Assembly (NCBI GenBank): GCA_965214475.1 | Contig: OZ243953.1 | Span: forward strand, 2,480,001 to 2,544,000 | Source: SIRX01 sp965214475 | GTDB lineage: Bacteria > Actinomycetota > Rubrobacteria > Rubrobacterales > Rubrobacteraceae | Reading direction: 5' to 3' | DNA: 64,000 nucleotides | In this document: positions 34,593-44,027 of the stretch, piece after piece | Position numbering within the stretch: position 1 is the first letter of the stretch | Layout of the letters: every line of letters starts with the position of its first letter | Notes under the pieces: model-generated | The model's input: only the letters and a program-made list of their open reading frames with translations | What the model was told of the DNA's origin: nothing | Database searches by the model: none | Made by a program: the position numbers and the translations under genes

Positions 34593-35285
34593 ATGAGTGT
34601 CCGTAGACGCGGGAGAAGACTGAAGAACCCGTGGGCGTTGAGCGGTGTGTTTTTCGTGGTGCTCTTTATCTGGGGGCTAATCCTCGGTGGCGTGCTCTCG
34701 TCTTCGCCATTTCCAATGCCCAGCACGCCCACGCCGGAGATCGCACGCTACTACAGTGAGAACCAGGCTGCGGTACTGGCGTCGGGCTCTCTCCAGATCC
34801 TCTCATCACTCGCGCTGCTCGTCTTCGCCTTCCGCGTAGCCGCCTTTGTGCGACGGATTGCTGTACAACGGGGCATGCCTTCCGGGAGTGTCCTGACCGG
34901 TGGCGCTTTAGCGGCGGCACTCCTCATGGTGTCGGCGCTCCTCTCGTGGATGCTGGTTCTAGTGGCTCCGGGAGGCCTAGCTCTCATCGCCACCTTGCGC
35001 GACCTGAACTTCATTACAGGAGGGGCGGCTCATGTTGCCTCACTGGGGGTATTCGTGGGGGCGACCTCGATCTTCTCTTTGAGAAGAAAGGCTTTTCGCC
35101 GCTGGGTTCCCTGGCTCGGCATCGTGGCGTCGGCGCTTTCGTTTCTGTCTCTCGCCTCACTAGCCTGGTTTCCGGCTACCTTTCTCATCCCGATCGGCAG
35201 GTTGCTCTCCTTTGTTTGGACCATCGCTGTGAGTCTGTCCCTGGTGCTCGGCGGACAGGAAGACAAAGCCGATAGGGAAGGTTGA
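34593..35285 (+). CDS. Multi-pass membrane protein (DUF4386-like layout)
   Basis: 230 residues. Six hydrophobic segments: about 15-35 (GVFFVVLFIWGLILGGVLSS), 65-85, 105-130, 140-165, 180-200 and 205-225. A periplasmic-type loop after the first helix contains TPTPEIARYYSENQA, which recalls DUF4386-like actinobacterial proteins. No transport motif. It lies 70 bases after the SDR and ends 4 bases before the next membrane protein, so the three are probably one operon. Confidence 0.75.
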   Translation: MSVRRRGRRLKNPWALSGVFFVVLFIWGLILGGVLSSSPFPMPSTPTPEIARYYSENQAAVLASGSLQILSSLALLVFAFRVAAFVRRIAVQRGMPSGSVLTGGALAAALLMVSALLSWMLVLVAPGGLALIATLRDLNFITGGAAHVASLGVFVGATSIFSLRRKAFRRWVPWLGIVASALSFLSLASLAWFPATFLIPIGRLLSFVWTIAVSLSLVLGGQEDKADREG

Positions 35286-35289
35286 GACC

Positions 35290-35868
35290 GTGTTCTTCCG
35301 GACCAAACGCGGTGAGCTGCGAGTATCACCACCCTGGTACAAATTCCTCCTCGCCACGCACATTGTCGTCTCCGTCGGATGGCTCGGCGTCGCGGCTGCC
35401 AAGCTCGTGCTCGGGGTCAGAGCCATAACAACCGCCGATCCGGATCTCCCCGATGCTCTGTACACCTCGATGCAGGCAATGAACGCGCTCTTTCCCCCCG
35501 CGGCCGTAGCCACCTTACTTACCGGCGTCGCGCTTTCGCTCGGCACGAAGTGGAGTCTGCTTCATTACTACTGGGTCTTGGCAAAGCTCGGTCTTACCGT
35601 GGGGGTAATAACAACCGGTATCCTCTTCGTGGACCGGTTGATCCGCCAATCTATCACCTCGGCACCCGGGCAGGAGGTGGGCGTACTTCCCGAAATCAGC
35701 TCGGTTCCGATGGTCCTCATCTCTCTATCTGTAGTTCACGCCCTGATGTTATCCGCTGCGGTGGTCATCAGCTTGTATAAGCCGTGGGGCAAGACCAGGT
35801 TCGGCCGTGACCCGGCGGGGCGACCGTCGCAAAGAGAAGGGCGGAACACCGCAAAGACCTGGCCGTAA
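35290..35868 (+). CDS. Four-span membrane protein (DUF2269-like)
   Basis: 192 residues from a GTG at 35290 that follows GGAAGGTTGA. Four hydrophobic helices: FLLATHIVVSVGWLGVAAAK, ALFPPAAVATLLTGVAL, WVLAKLGLTVGVITTGILFV, VLISLSVVHALMLSAAVVIS. The early His-Ile-Val-Val-Ser-Val-Gly-Trp motif is typical of DUF2269/CopD-like integral proteins. No cofactor ligand set is clear. Translationally close to the preceding membrane protein and 29 bases upstream of the ABC ATPase gene. Confidence 0.75.
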   Translation: MFFRTKRGELRVSPPWYKFLLATHIVVSVGWLGVAAAKLVLGVRAITTADPDLPDALYTSMQAMNALFPPAAVATLLTGVALSLGTKWSLLHYYWVLAKLGLTVGVITTGILFVDRLIRQSITSAPGQEVGVLPEISSVPMVLISLSVVHALMLSAAVVISLYKPWGKTRFGRDPAGRPSQREGRNTAKTWP

Positions 35869-35897
35869 AGGCCCATGAATATAAAGGAGATCTGTAA

Positions 35898-36797
35898 ATG
35901 GAGCATACGGTTCTGGAAACCACCGACCTCACCAAAAGCTACGGCAAGCGGATAACCGCTGTGGACAACCTGAACCTTACCGTCCGCAGGGGCGAGGTGT
36001 ATGGCTTTCTCGGGCCCAACGGAGCGGGCAAGACCACGACGCTGCGGATGTTGCTCGGTCTGATCCGGCCCACGTCCGGCGCGGCCACGGTTTTGGGGAA
36101 ACCTCCGGGGACTGCAGAGGGGCTCGCAAGGGTGGGCGCGCTGGTAGAGTCTCCCGCCTTCTACCCTTATCTCTCGGGCTGGCGCAATCTGCGCGTGATG
36201 GCCCGCTACGCTGGGGTGCCCAAGCAAAGGATCGGGGGCGTTCTCGACCAGGTTCAACTTGCAGATCGTGCCGGCGACAAGTTCAAGACGTACTCGCAAG
36301 GCATGAAACAGCGCCTCGGCGTGGCGGCGGCGCTGCTGAAAGACCCGGAGCTTCTAATCCTGGACGAGCCGACGAACGGGTTGGACCCGCGAGGCATGGC
36401 GGACATGCGGAACCTCATCCGGCAGCTTGGACACGGTGAGCGTACGGTTCTCCTCTCCAGCCATCTAATGGGTGAGATAGAGCAAATCTGCGACCGGATC
36501 GGGGTCATACAGAACGGCAGGCTGGTAGCTGAAGGACCCATTGAAGAGTTGCGGGGCGGAGAAAAGGTACTAGTGCGGGCAGAGCCCATGGACAAAGCCA
36601 AGGGATTGGCCGAAGCATTGTACGGCTCAGAGCAGGTGCAGGTCTCAGATGGAGCTCTGCTGCTGGCAACGGCCCCCGACCGGGCAGGGGAGATCACCCG
36701 CGAATTGGTCACGAGCGGTGTCGAGGTGAACGAGCTCCGGCCGGTCGAAAGATCTCTGGAAGAGACGTTCCTGGAACTGACCAACAAAGAGAAATAG
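35898..36797 (+). CDS. ABC exporter ATP-binding protein (BcrA-like)
   Basis: 299 residues. Walker A GPNGAGKTT, Q-loop region in VGALVESPAFY, signature YSQGMKQRL, Walker B LLILDEPTNGLDP, switch His in SSHLMGE. The C-terminal 80 residues are the extra domain common to BcrA/CcmA-type subunits. It powers the permease encoded 50 bases downstream; such pairs export lantibiotics, antibiotics or lipids. The following two-component genes probably control the pair, as in BceRS/LiaRS-type modules. Start ATG with AAAGGAGAT. Confidence 0.95.
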   Translation: MEHTVLETTDLTKSYGKRITAVDNLNLTVRRGEVYGFLGPNGAGKTTTLRMLLGLIRPTSGAATVLGKPPGTAEGLARVGALVESPAFYPYLSGWRNLRVMARYAGVPKQRIGGVLDQVQLADRAGDKFKTYSQGMKQRLGVAAALLKDPELLILDEPTNGLDPRGMADMRNLIRQLGHGERTVLLSSHLMGEIEQICDRIGVIQNGRLVAEGPIEELRGGEKVLVRAEPMDKAKGLAEALYGSEQVQVSDGALLLATAPDRAGEITRELVTSGVEVNELRPVERSLEETFLELTNKEK

Positions 36798-36847
36798 ATG
36801 GGCCCTAGATCCCGACTACCAGCAGGAAAGCATAAGGAGGAAAACAC

Positions 36848-37672
36848 ATGCTGAGCAACTTTAGCGCGGAGATGGACAAGCTAATCCGGCAGCCCGCCAC
36901 ATGGGTCCTCACCGGTGTCTGGCTGGCGCTCAATCAGGTTTTCAGCTACCTGGTGCCCTATGCGAGCTACCTAAACTCCGATGATGGGCGAGCGGCAGAG
37001 CAGATCCTGGCGGGTACGTTGCCCGATAACCTGATCTTCAACTCCATCGGCGGCTTCCCCGTGTTCGCCGGGGCCATCGCACTAATACTCGGCGCACTCG
37101 TGGTGGGCAACGAGTATAGCTGGGGCACGCTCAAGACCGTGCTGACCCAACGTCCCGGACGGCTGAGCCTGTACCTGAGCAAGGTGACTACACTTGCCGT
37201 CATGATATTCGGAATAGTCGTTGCCACCTTCGCGCTAAACGCGCTCACGAGCTCGGTGATCGCCTCGGTCGAAGCCCATGCAATAAGCTGGCCGTCTTTG
37301 GAAGACCTGATCAAGGGCTTCGCAGCCGGTTTTCTTATAGCTGCTGTGTGGTGCTTGCTAGGGGCGGCGCTCGCAATTATGTTCCGGAGCCTGGCGCTTC
37401 CCATCGGGTTGGGACTAGTGTGGGCCCTGGTAATAGAGAACCTCATCAGGAGCGTCGCCGCACCGCTCTTGGACTCTTTCGAGACGCTACAGAAGGGACT
37501 GCCTGGAGTGAACGCCGGGTCTCTCGTTGCGGCCCTGAGCGGACAAAGCGGTGACACGCCAGGGGTGGTCGCCGCCGTAGACGGGACCCAGGCGACGCTG
37601 GTGCTCATCGCATATGCTGCTGCATTCACCCTGGTAGCCGGTTTCCTACTCTACAGGCGGGATGTGGCATAA
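36848..37672 (+). CDS. ABC-2 type exporter permease
   Basis: 274 residues with six predicted membrane helices and a large first loop: helix 1 in TWVLTGVWLALNQVFSYLV, then VFAGAIALILGALVVGNEYSW (the conserved NEYSWGTLK motif of ABC-2 permeases next to it), a helix with VTTLAVMIFGIVVATFALNA, two around residues 155-205 and the last in LVLIAYAAAFTLVAGFLLY. ATG with AAGGAGGAAAAC. Partner of the ATPase 50 bases upstream. Confidence 0.92.
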   Translation: MLSNFSAEMDKLIRQPATWVLTGVWLALNQVFSYLVPYASYLNSDDGRAAEQILAGTLPDNLIFNSIGGFPVFAGAIALILGALVVGNEYSWGTLKTVLTQRPGRLSLYLSKVTTLAVMIFGIVVATFALNALTSSVIASVEAHAISWPSLEDLIKGFAAGFLIAAVWCLLGAALAIMFRSLALPIGLGLVWALVIENLIRSVAAPLLDSFETLQKGLPGVNAGSLVAALSGQSGDTPGVVAAVDGTQATLVLIAYAAAFTLVAGFLLYRRDVA

Positions 37673-37775
37673 ACCCATAATAAAGTGGCGTAGAGGCGTC
37701 CCCTGAAGCTGGGTGGAGCCGATTCAGGGAATCATCTCGATGGGAATGATACGCTTGGTACAGGAGCTGACCGCG

Positions 37776-39128
37776 ATGGACAAGAAAAACAGAGCCGGAG
37801 AACTACCGCCGGTGTCCACCGAAAGTACGTCTATCAGTGACGGCGACCACTCGCTCCATAAACTGCTGCCGTTCGCGTGGCCGGTCTTTACGGTACTGTG
37901 GCTGGTATTTCCCATCGGCAGTGTGGTGGAGATGCTGCGGGAGGACCTGGCACCGATCCGGCTGCTCGGCTTCCTGACGTCGATGGCCGCCTTCGTTGCC
38001 GTCTTTCTCTGGCTCATGCTGGCCTATCCGTTTCACACTGGAGAGTTGTCGTCTTCGGTGCGCCGGACCCGGATCGGGCTCCTCGTTGTTCTCGCAACGC
38101 TCGCCCTGTTCCTGGAACTCGGCTACGGTAGCGGCATTCCTTACCACTTCATGTTCGTCGTGCTCACCGCCGCGGTGACGCTCCCGACACTTTGGGCGGC
38201 AGGGACGGTCATGGCCGTTACAGTGGTGGAGAGCGGACTCTACGCGCTCCGGGCGGGATGGGCGGCGCTCCTCTCGACGTGGGAGAGCGCGGTGGCCCCC
38301 TTCTTGATAGTAGGCCTGAGTATGATCATCGTCAGCCGACTGGTGGTCACGGTTCGTGAACTGCGGGCCGCCAGGGAAGAGATAGCCCGCTTGGCCGTCG
38401 CCGAAGAAAGGCTGCGCTTCGCCCGCGACCTGCACGATCTACTGGGGCACAGCCTCTCCCTGATAACCCTCAAGAGCACGCTCGCCGGACGTCTTCTACC
38501 CATCACTCCTGAGACAAAGAGGGCCGCCAATGAGGTGCGCGACATCGAAGAGGTGGCCCGGGGAGCACTCCGCGAGGTACGCGAAGCGGTCGCCGGCTAC
38601 CGTCAGCCCACGCTGGAGGACGAGCTTGCCGGCGCCCACGAGATGTTGGATGCCGCCGGCATCGCCTGCCACGTCGAGCGGACAGTAAACGACATGCCGC
38701 TGCAAACGGATGCCGTTCTCGCTTGGGCGGTGCGCGAAGGTGCGACGAACGTTATCCGCCACAGCAGGGCCCGACATTGTGAGATCCGGGTGCATCAAAC
38801 CGGCGGTGAAGTCTGTGTCGAGATAAGCGACGACGGGATAGGTACTCCGACACCCGATAAAGCCAACGGGACTGGCTCTGGCAGCGGTCTCTCCGGCCTC
38901 ACCGAGCGCGTCGTGGCGAGCGGCGGCGATATCGAAGCGGGGCTGCTAACCGGTGAAGGCTCTAGCCCGCGTGGGTTCAGGCTGCGGGTAAGCCTGCCGC
39001 TTAGTGATGGCCTGGCGGCCTTGACCGACGAACCGAGCATAGCCCCGAACGGCGCGCGAGCCGACGATACAATCGCTGACGGGACCATCGGCGAAGCAGA
39101 CAATGAAACTACTGAAGAAGCGCGATGA
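37776..39128 (+). CDS. Sensor histidine kinase, NarL type (HisKA_3)
   Basis: About 450 residues. I choose the ATG at 37776 after CAGGAGCTGACC; an open frame starts 21 codons earlier (GTG at 37713) with a weaker site. The N-terminal half has five to six membrane helices with short loops. The dimerisation box is RFARDLHDLLGHSLSLITLK with the phospho-His; the ATPase domain has AVREGATNVIRHS (N box) and ISDDGIGTP, GSGLSGLTERV (G boxes). The membrane part has no large extracellular sensor, typical for intramembrane-sensing kinases that respond to envelope or peptide stress. The next gene overlaps by 4 bases and is its response regulator. The upstream ABC exporter is the likely target. Confidence 0.92.
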   Translation: MDKKNRAGELPPVSTESTSISDGDHSLHKLLPFAWPVFTVLWLVFPIGSVVEMLREDLAPIRLLGFLTSMAAFVAVFLWLMLAYPFHTGELSSSVRRTRIGLLVVLATLALFLELGYGSGIPYHFMFVVLTAAVTLPTLWAAGTVMAVTVVESGLYALRAGWAALLSTWESAVAPFLIVGLSMIIVSRLVVTVRELRAAREEIARLAVAEERLRFARDLHDLLGHSLSLITLKSTLAGRLLPITPETKRAANEVRDIEEVARGALREVREAVAGYRQPTLEDELAGAHEMLDAAGIACHVERTVNDMPLQTDAVLAWAVREGATNVIRHSRARHCEIRVHQTGGEVCVEISDDGIGTPTPDKANGTGSGSGLSGLTERVVASGGDIEAGLLTGEGSSPRGFRLRVSLPLSDGLAALTDEPSIAPNGARADDTIADGTIGEADNETTEEAR

Positions 39129-39730
39129 TCCGCGTACTCCTGGCCGAAGATCAGGCAATGGTTCGCGGAGCCCTGGCCGCGCTACTCACCCTTGAGAAAG
39201 ATATCGACATCGTCTCCGAAGCCTCGCGCGGGGATGAGGTAGTGTCAGCGGCCCTCGCTACTATGCCCGACGTAGCATTGCTAGATATAGAGATGCCGGG
39301 TGGCGATGGGCTAACGGCGGCTGCTGTGCTGGCAGAGAAACTCCCCTCATGCCGGGTCATCATCCTGACCACCTTTGGCCGTGCCGGTTACCTGAGGCGC
39401 GCCATGGAGAGCGGCGCCACAGGCTTCTTGCTCAAGGATGCCCCGCCTGAAGAGCTGGCCTCCGCCATCCGGCGGGCCGTAGAGGGCGGGATAGTGGTGG
39501 ACCCTGTCTTGGCCGCCGAGGCTCTGAGCGAGGGTGTTAGCCCGCTAACCGAGCGCGAACGGGAGGTGCTGGTCGCCTCTAGTAACGGGGCGACCATCCG
39601 GGAGGTAGCAGGAAAGCTCTACCTCTCCGAGGGCACCGTGCGCAACTACCTCTCCACAGCGATCAAGAAGCTGGGAACCCGCAACCGCGCGGAGGCGGCA
39701 CGCATGGCCGAAAGCAAGGGCTGGCTCTAA
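39125..39730 (+). CDS. Response regulator, NarL/LuxR type
   Basis: 201 residues. The receiver domain has LLAEDQAMVR (acidic pocket), the phospho-Asp in VALLDIEMPGG, Thr in ILTTFGR and Lys in LLKDAPP. The LuxR-type HTH is at 135-195: PLTEREREVLVASSNGAT, KLYLSEGTVRNYLSTAIKKL. ATGA overlap with the kinase gene indicates translational coupling. It should bind DNA when phosphorylated by the kinase. Confidence 0.95.
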   Translation: MIRVLLAEDQAMVRGALAALLTLEKDIDIVSEASRGDEVVSAALATMPDVALLDIEMPGGDGLTAAAVLAEKLPSCRVIILTTFGRAGYLRRAMESGATGFLLKDAPPEELASAIRRAVEGGIVVDPVLAAEALSEGVSPLTEREREVLVASSNGATIREVAGKLYLSEGTVRNYLSTAIKKLGTRNRAEAARMAESKGWL

Positions 39731-39895
39731 CCGATTCAGCCGCAGACTGGTGAGGTCTTCCAAGAGAGTTGGAGGAAGATCCGCTGCGTTGCGTAGACCT
39801 CTCTACCATAGAGTTACGCATCAGGAGGCGAAAATCCTCTAGAACGCATCTTTTCTGGGGATTTGGTGCGCAGGCTTTCACCGTAGAATCCAGGC

Positions 39896-40717
39896 ATGAA
39901 AAGTGCGGCGCAGTTCGAAGAGGAAAGTCGGGCCCTCTCGTGTCACCTTCCGGTCGTCGAGAAGGTCATCACGGCCATGCACCGGCGTGAGGACAGCGCG
40001 CTAGATCTGTGCACGATGGCCGAGATGGCTAACCTCAGTCCCTACCACTTTGTCCGCACTTTCAGAGGGATTACCGGCATCCCGCCCGGCGAGTTCCTGA
40101 CGGCGGTGCGGCTGGAGAGGGCAAAGCGACTCCTCCTGGGCACGGACCTGCGCGTGGCCGAGGTGTCTTTAGAGGTCGGCTACGAGAGCGTCGGTACGTT
40201 CGGGACACGCTTCAGGAAACTCGTCGGCCTCCCACCGGGCAGGATGCGGCGCCTGCCCGAGGAACTGCACGCGGCCCTCACCCGCACCGCCGAGGAAGTC
40301 CAGCCGGTCCCCCCGGTGCCCGCAGAGACGGGCGTCGCTTTCCGGGTTGACGGTCCTGATCTCGCCAGGAGCATTATCTTCGCCGGGCTTTTTCCAACCG
40401 CCGTTCCGCAGGGGAGGCCCGTGGCCGGGGCGACACTGGCCGCGCCGGGAAACCACCGGATGGGGCCGGTGCCTGACGGGAACTGCCATCTCATGGCCGC
40501 CGCCCTGCCTCGCTCGGAAGATCCCTGGAAGTTATTGCTGCCGGGCGACGCCCTGCGTGTGGGCCGTGCTCCACGTCCGGTGGTGGTGCGCTCCGGCCGA
40601 GCCGACTGTGCGGCGAATTTGATTCTACGGCCGCCATGCCCCACCGACCCACCGGTCCTCATCGCACTACCGGCTTTGCTCCTCGAACGTCTCAGCACGG
40701 AGCGCAAAGACCCGTAA
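39896..40717 (+). CDS. AraC family regulator with unassigned C-terminal domain (copy 1)
   Basis: 273 residues. Unusually the AraC-type double HTH is N-terminal (about 18-125): AEMANLSPYHFVRTFRGITG, GIPPGEFLTAVRLERAKRLL, VAEVSLEVGYESVGTFGTRF. The C-terminal 110 residues form a beta-rich domain with IIFAGLFPTAVPQGRPVAG, CHLMAAALPR, LLLPGDALRVGR and TDPPVLIALP. The same domain occurs in the AraC protein at 62992-63978. It may bind a ligand. No Shine-Dalgarno site is seen, so the transcript may be leaderless. It lies 165 bases after the two-component genes and upstream of cysteine dioxygenase. Confidence 0.88.
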   Translation: MKSAAQFEEESRALSCHLPVVEKVITAMHRREDSALDLCTMAEMANLSPYHFVRTFRGITGIPPGEFLTAVRLERAKRLLLGTDLRVAEVSLEVGYESVGTFGTRFRKLVGLPPGRMRRLPEELHAALTRTAEEVQPVPPVPAETGVAFRVDGPDLARSIIFAGLFPTAVPQGRPVAGATLAAPGNHRMGPVPDGNCHLMAAALPRSEDPWKLLLPGDALRVGRAPRPVVVRSGRADCAANLILRPPCPTDPPVLIALPALLLERLSTERKDP

Positions 40718-40893
40718 GCCTCTAACGGTCCGTTCACGCCTATCTCCTCCCATTTATCAACCTTTTGGGGGATGTGGCTCCACCCAACCGTGCGGTAGAT
40801 TTTTGAGACGAATAGCAAGATAGAAGAGGTTTCCGTCGGAAGCCTCTCGTACGCTTGGGTTACAGAAAAAGAACAACTCAGAAAGGAAGCCCG

Positions 40894-41454
40894 ATGTCGT
40901 TATTAGCAGCACCGGATGTAAGCGCGCCGGAGAATCTCACCGGTCTTTCCCCGGAGCTCGCCTTGCAGCCGGCGGCCCGCTTCCTGTCCCAACTGATCGA
41001 AGACCCCGAGTTTTGGCGGACCGGGATCCTACCCCCACTCGAAGCCGTGCGAGAGGTGCGGGAGTGGTACGTGGCCCGGCGCCACGACGCACCGGACGGC
41101 TCCTACTCTCTGCAGGTCTTCGTCTGGCCGCCGGCAACCGGAACCAAAGTCCACGACCACTCTTCTTGGGGCGTCTACCGCTGCGTCCTGGGGTCTGTGC
41201 TCGAAGAGCGCTACGAGCGCCTCGATGACGGCTCGCAACTCGACCACGCTCATCTGAGAAAGGCCTGGCAACTGACGTGGGCCCCGGAGGATGGTTTCTC
41301 GACCGTCCTACCGGGCGACGGCGGTATCCATCGCGTCTCGAACCCGGGCGAGAGCCTGGCGATCTCGGTTCATCTGTACGGGCCGAGGATTGGAGGGATA
41401 GATGGTCGGGACTACGATCCCTCCCGGAACTACGTCTGTGATCGGCGGGAGTAA
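40894..41454 (+). CDS. Cysteine dioxygenase family protein
   Basis: 186 residues from ATG at 40894 after AAAGGAAGC; an open frame extends 13 codons upstream without a site. Cupin fold with the iron ligands HDHSSWG (two His) and a third His in GGIHRVSN. Cysteine dioxygenase oxidises cysteine to cysteine sulfinate with O2; bacterial relatives may act on other thiols such as 3-mercaptopropionate. The phrase PPATGTKVHDH precedes the ligands as usual. The AraC gene lies 176 bases upstream and the SRPBCC gene 47 bases downstream. Confidence 0.9.
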   Translation: MSLLAAPDVSAPENLTGLSPELALQPAARFLSQLIEDPEFWRTGILPPLEAVREVREWYVARRHDAPDGSYSLQVFVWPPATGTKVHDHSSWGVYRCVLGSVLEERYERLDDGSQLDHAHLRKAWQLTWAPEDGFSTVLPGDGGIHRVSNPGESLAISVHLYGPRIGGIDGRDYDPSRNYVCDRRE

Positions 41455-41501
41455 AGTATGGAGAGATGGACGAATAACGAAGAGTAGAGAGGGGTTGAGA
41501 A

Positions 41502-41969
41502 ATGGACAATGAAAAGGCGTCGGTCAGTCGTCCGGACCTTTCGCAAAGGCCTTTTCGGCTCACCGTCGAACGCGCCATGACCGCACCGCCCGAGGTGCTC
41601 TTCCGGGCCTGGACGAAGCAGTTCGATCGGTGGTTCGCAGCACCCGAATCGGTCCTGATGAAGCCCGAGGTCGACGCTGTGTTCTTCTTCGAGACACATC
41701 ACGAGGGGCAACGCCACCCGCACTACGGCCGGTTCCTCCGCCTCGAGCGTGATCGCCTCGTCGAGCTTACGTGGGTTACTGGAGATGGAGGGACGAAGGG
41801 GGCTGAGACGATTGTAAAGGTCGAACTCGCGTCTCACGATAGCGGGACGCACCTGCGGCTCACGCACGCAGGGTTCCTGGACGAGGAGTCAAAAAACCAG
41901 CACGATCAGGCCTGGCCTATGGTACTCGCGCACCTTGACGACCAAATGGTGGAGGATCATCTTCAATGA
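41502..41969 (+). CDS. SRPBCC (AHSA1-like) protein
   Basis: 155 residues with the AHSA1 pattern: RLTVERAMTAPPEVLFRAWT, FDRWFAAPESVLMKPEVDAV, RLVELTWVTGDGGTKGAETI, KVELASHDSGTHLRLTHAGF and the final helix HDQAWPMVLAHLDDQM. Likely ligand-binding. It lies 47 bases after cysteine dioxygenase on the same strand and may be cotranscribed. Different from the SRPBCC protein at 32551. Confidence 0.88.
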   Translation: MDNEKASVSRPDLSQRPFRLTVERAMTAPPEVLFRAWTKQFDRWFAAPESVLMKPEVDAVFFFETHHEGQRHPHYGRFLRLERDRLVELTWVTGDGGTKGAETIVKVELASHDSGTHLRLTHAGFLDEESKNQHDQAWPMVLAHLDDQMVEDHLQ

Positions 41970-42130
41970 TAATGATTCGTCTAATGTCCGAAGCGCGAAG
42001 CGCACCGCCTAACGCATCGACGTAAACGACCAGTTCCGCTTTGGCGTCCGGCGTACTCACACTATGTGATGGAGGACGGCATGAAAGTGCCGAAGAAAAG
42101 TTCTATCAAGGAGGTAAGGGGTGACGAGCG

Positions 42131-43132
42131 ATGAGTGACGGAGGTAGTTCAGTGGAGGATATGGGAGGCCTGGCGATTCATGCCGAAGGGTTGGTCCGTC
42201 GCTTCGGGAACAATATCGCGGTGGACGGCGTGGATCTGGCCGTGCGTAAGGGGATGGTCTACGGTCTCCTGGGGCCTAACGGCGCGGGTAAGACCACTAC
42301 CATCCGGATGCTCGCAACCCTGCTCCGGCCGGACTCCGGCACGGCGCTGGTGTTCGGCCACGACGTCGTGCGGGAGGCGGATGCGGTGCGTGGCCGGGTA
42401 AGCCTCACCGGACAGTTCGCCTCGGTCGACGAGGACCTCACCGGGCTCGAGAACCTCATCCTGATCGCCCGTCTGCTAGGCCACTCGCGGAAACAGTCCA
42501 AAACACGAGCCAGGGAGCTGCTCGACGCGTTCGGCCTGGCGGAGGCGGCCGGTAGGCAGGTGAAGAACTACTCGGGAGGCATGCGGCGCCGGCTGGACAT
42601 CGCGGCGAGTATTGTGGTCACGCCGGACCTAATCTTCCTGGACGAGCCAACCGCCGGCCTCGACCCGCGCAGCCGCAACCAGGTCTGGGAGATCGTCCGG
42701 GCGCTGGTCGCCGGCGGCACGACGGTGCTCTTGACCACCCAGTACCTCGACGAAGCCGACCAGCTAGCAGACCGCATAGCCGTGATCGATCACGGCAAAG
42801 TGATCGCCGAGGGTACCAGCGGCGAGCTCAAGGCCTCGGTGGGATCCGGCGCCCTGCACGTCCGGCTGCGTAATCCCGAACAAAGACCCGAGGCCGAGCG
42901 GGTGCTCTCCGGGGCGCTCGGCGTGACCATGCACCTCGAATCCGATCCGGCGGCGCTCTCTGCCCGGATCTCCGACGCCGAACGGGTAGCCCACGCACTC
43001 GCGGAGCTGTCCCGATCCGGCGTGGCGGTCGCTGACTTCACGCTCGGCCAGCCGAGCCTCGACGAGGTGTTCCTGGCTTTGACCGGACACCCGGCCGAGG
43101 AGGACGATACAACAGAGGAGGATGTCGCATGA
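42131..43132 (+). CDS. ABC exporter ATP-binding protein, DrrA type
   Basis: 333 residues. Walker A GPNGAGKTT, Q-loop VSLTGQFASVDEDLTG (the VSLTGQ form is typical of daunorubicin-resistance ATPases), signature YSGGMRRRLDIA, Walker B LIFLDEPTAGLDP and H-switch replaced by TTQYLDEAD as in DrrA. The C-terminal domain ends with FTLGQPSLDEVFLALTGH. ATG with AAGGAGGTAAGG about 10 bases upstream. Overlaps the permease gene by 4 bases. It should drive export of an antibiotic or similar compound. Confidence 0.95.
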   Translation: MSDGGSSVEDMGGLAIHAEGLVRRFGNNIAVDGVDLAVRKGMVYGLLGPNGAGKTTTIRMLATLLRPDSGTALVFGHDVVREADAVRGRVSLTGQFASVDEDLTGLENLILIARLLGHSRKQSKTRARELLDAFGLAEAAGRQVKNYSGGMRRRLDIAASIVVTPDLIFLDEPTAGLDPRSRNQVWEIVRALVAGGTTVLLTTQYLDEADQLADRIAVIDHGKVIAEGTSGELKASVGSGALHVRLRNPEQRPEAERVLSGALGVTMHLESDPAALSARISDAERVAHALAELSRSGVAVADFTLGQPSLDEVFLALTGHPAEEDDTTEEDVA

Positions 43133-43971
43133 CCACAATACCAATCAAAACCCGCGAGGCCAACGTCGAGAAGGCTCTGCGCACGGCGCTGTCGACCAGC
43201 GAGCGGCCCGCGCGTGCTAGTGCTGTGTCAGCTTCCCTGACGTTCGGGTGGCGGGCTTTGTTGAAGATCAAACACGTCCCAGAGCAATTGTTCGACGTTA
43301 CCGCGTTCCCGATCATGTTCACCCTGATGTTCACCTACCTGTTCGGCGGCGCCCTCGCCGGCTCGACTGGCGAGTACCTTCAGTTCCTCTTGCCGGGCAT
43401 CCTGGTCCAGACCGTCGTATTCATCACCATCTACACAGGTTTCACGCTGAATACGGACATCACCAAGGGAGTCTTTGATCGGTTCCGGTCGCTGCCGGTC
43501 TGGCGTCCGGCCGTACTCGTAGGCGCCCTGCTTGGTGACGCCGCCCGCTACACGATGGCCTCGACGATGGTCTTGGTGCTTGGCCTCATACTCGGCTTCC
43601 GGCCGGACGGTGGTGTGATCGGTGTCCTGCTCTCGGTGGCGCTAGTGCTGGTGTTCTCCTTCAGCCTGTCGTGGATCTGGACCGCGCTCGGCTTGATCCT
43701 GCGGACGCCGAACTCGGTTATGGGCGTGAGCATGATGATCCTTTTTCCCCTCACGTTCGCCAGCAACATCTTCGTTGACCCAGAGACCATGCCGAACTGG
43801 CTTGAAACGGTAGTCGGCGCCAACCCGATAACCCACCTCGTGACGGCGGTGCGCGGCCTGATGCACGGGACGGTGACGGCCTGGCAGATAGGCTGGGTGC
43901 TCCTGATCTCCGGGTCGCTCATCGCCTTATTCGCCCCGGTAACCATGGCCCTCTACCGCAACAAGAAATAG
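43129..43971 (+). CDS. ABC-2 type permease, DrrB type
   Basis: 280 residues with six helices. FPIMFTLMFTYLFGGALAG, LPGILVQTVVFITIYTGFTL, then FDRFRSLPVWRPAVLVGALL (the conserved cytoplasmic EAA-like loop of DrrB proteins), LSWIWTALGLILRTPNSVMG, LTFASNIFVDPETMPNWLET and the last helix WVLLISGSLIALFAPVTMAL. ATGA overlap with the ATPase gene. Together they form a two-component exporter of the daunorubicin-resistance family. Confidence 0.94.
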   Translation: MTTIPIKTREANVEKALRTALSTSERPARASAVSASLTFGWRALLKIKHVPEQLFDVTAFPIMFTLMFTYLFGGALAGSTGEYLQFLLPGILVQTVVFITIYTGFTLNTDITKGVFDRFRSLPVWRPAVLVGALLGDAARYTMASTMVLVLGLILGFRPDGGVIGVLLSVALVLVFSFSLSWIWTALGLILRTPNSVMGVSMMILFPLTFASNIFVDPETMPNWLETVVGANPITHLVTAVRGLMHGTVTAWQIGWVLLISGSLIALFAPVTMALYRNKK

Positions 43972-44027
43972 CCGGACATGGTCAGCGCATGCCTTCGCGG
44001 ACAAAAGCAGGTCCGCAAAGGACGACG

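Noticed and set aside
40750..40810. GGGGGATGTGGCTCCACCCAA upstream of cysteine dioxygenase looks like the start of a fluoride riboswitch
   Set aside because: The GATG, the first stem and the AACCG are there, but the third stem and the downstream complement to the loop (needed for the pseudoknot) are missing, and the gene is not a fluoride exporter or related gene.
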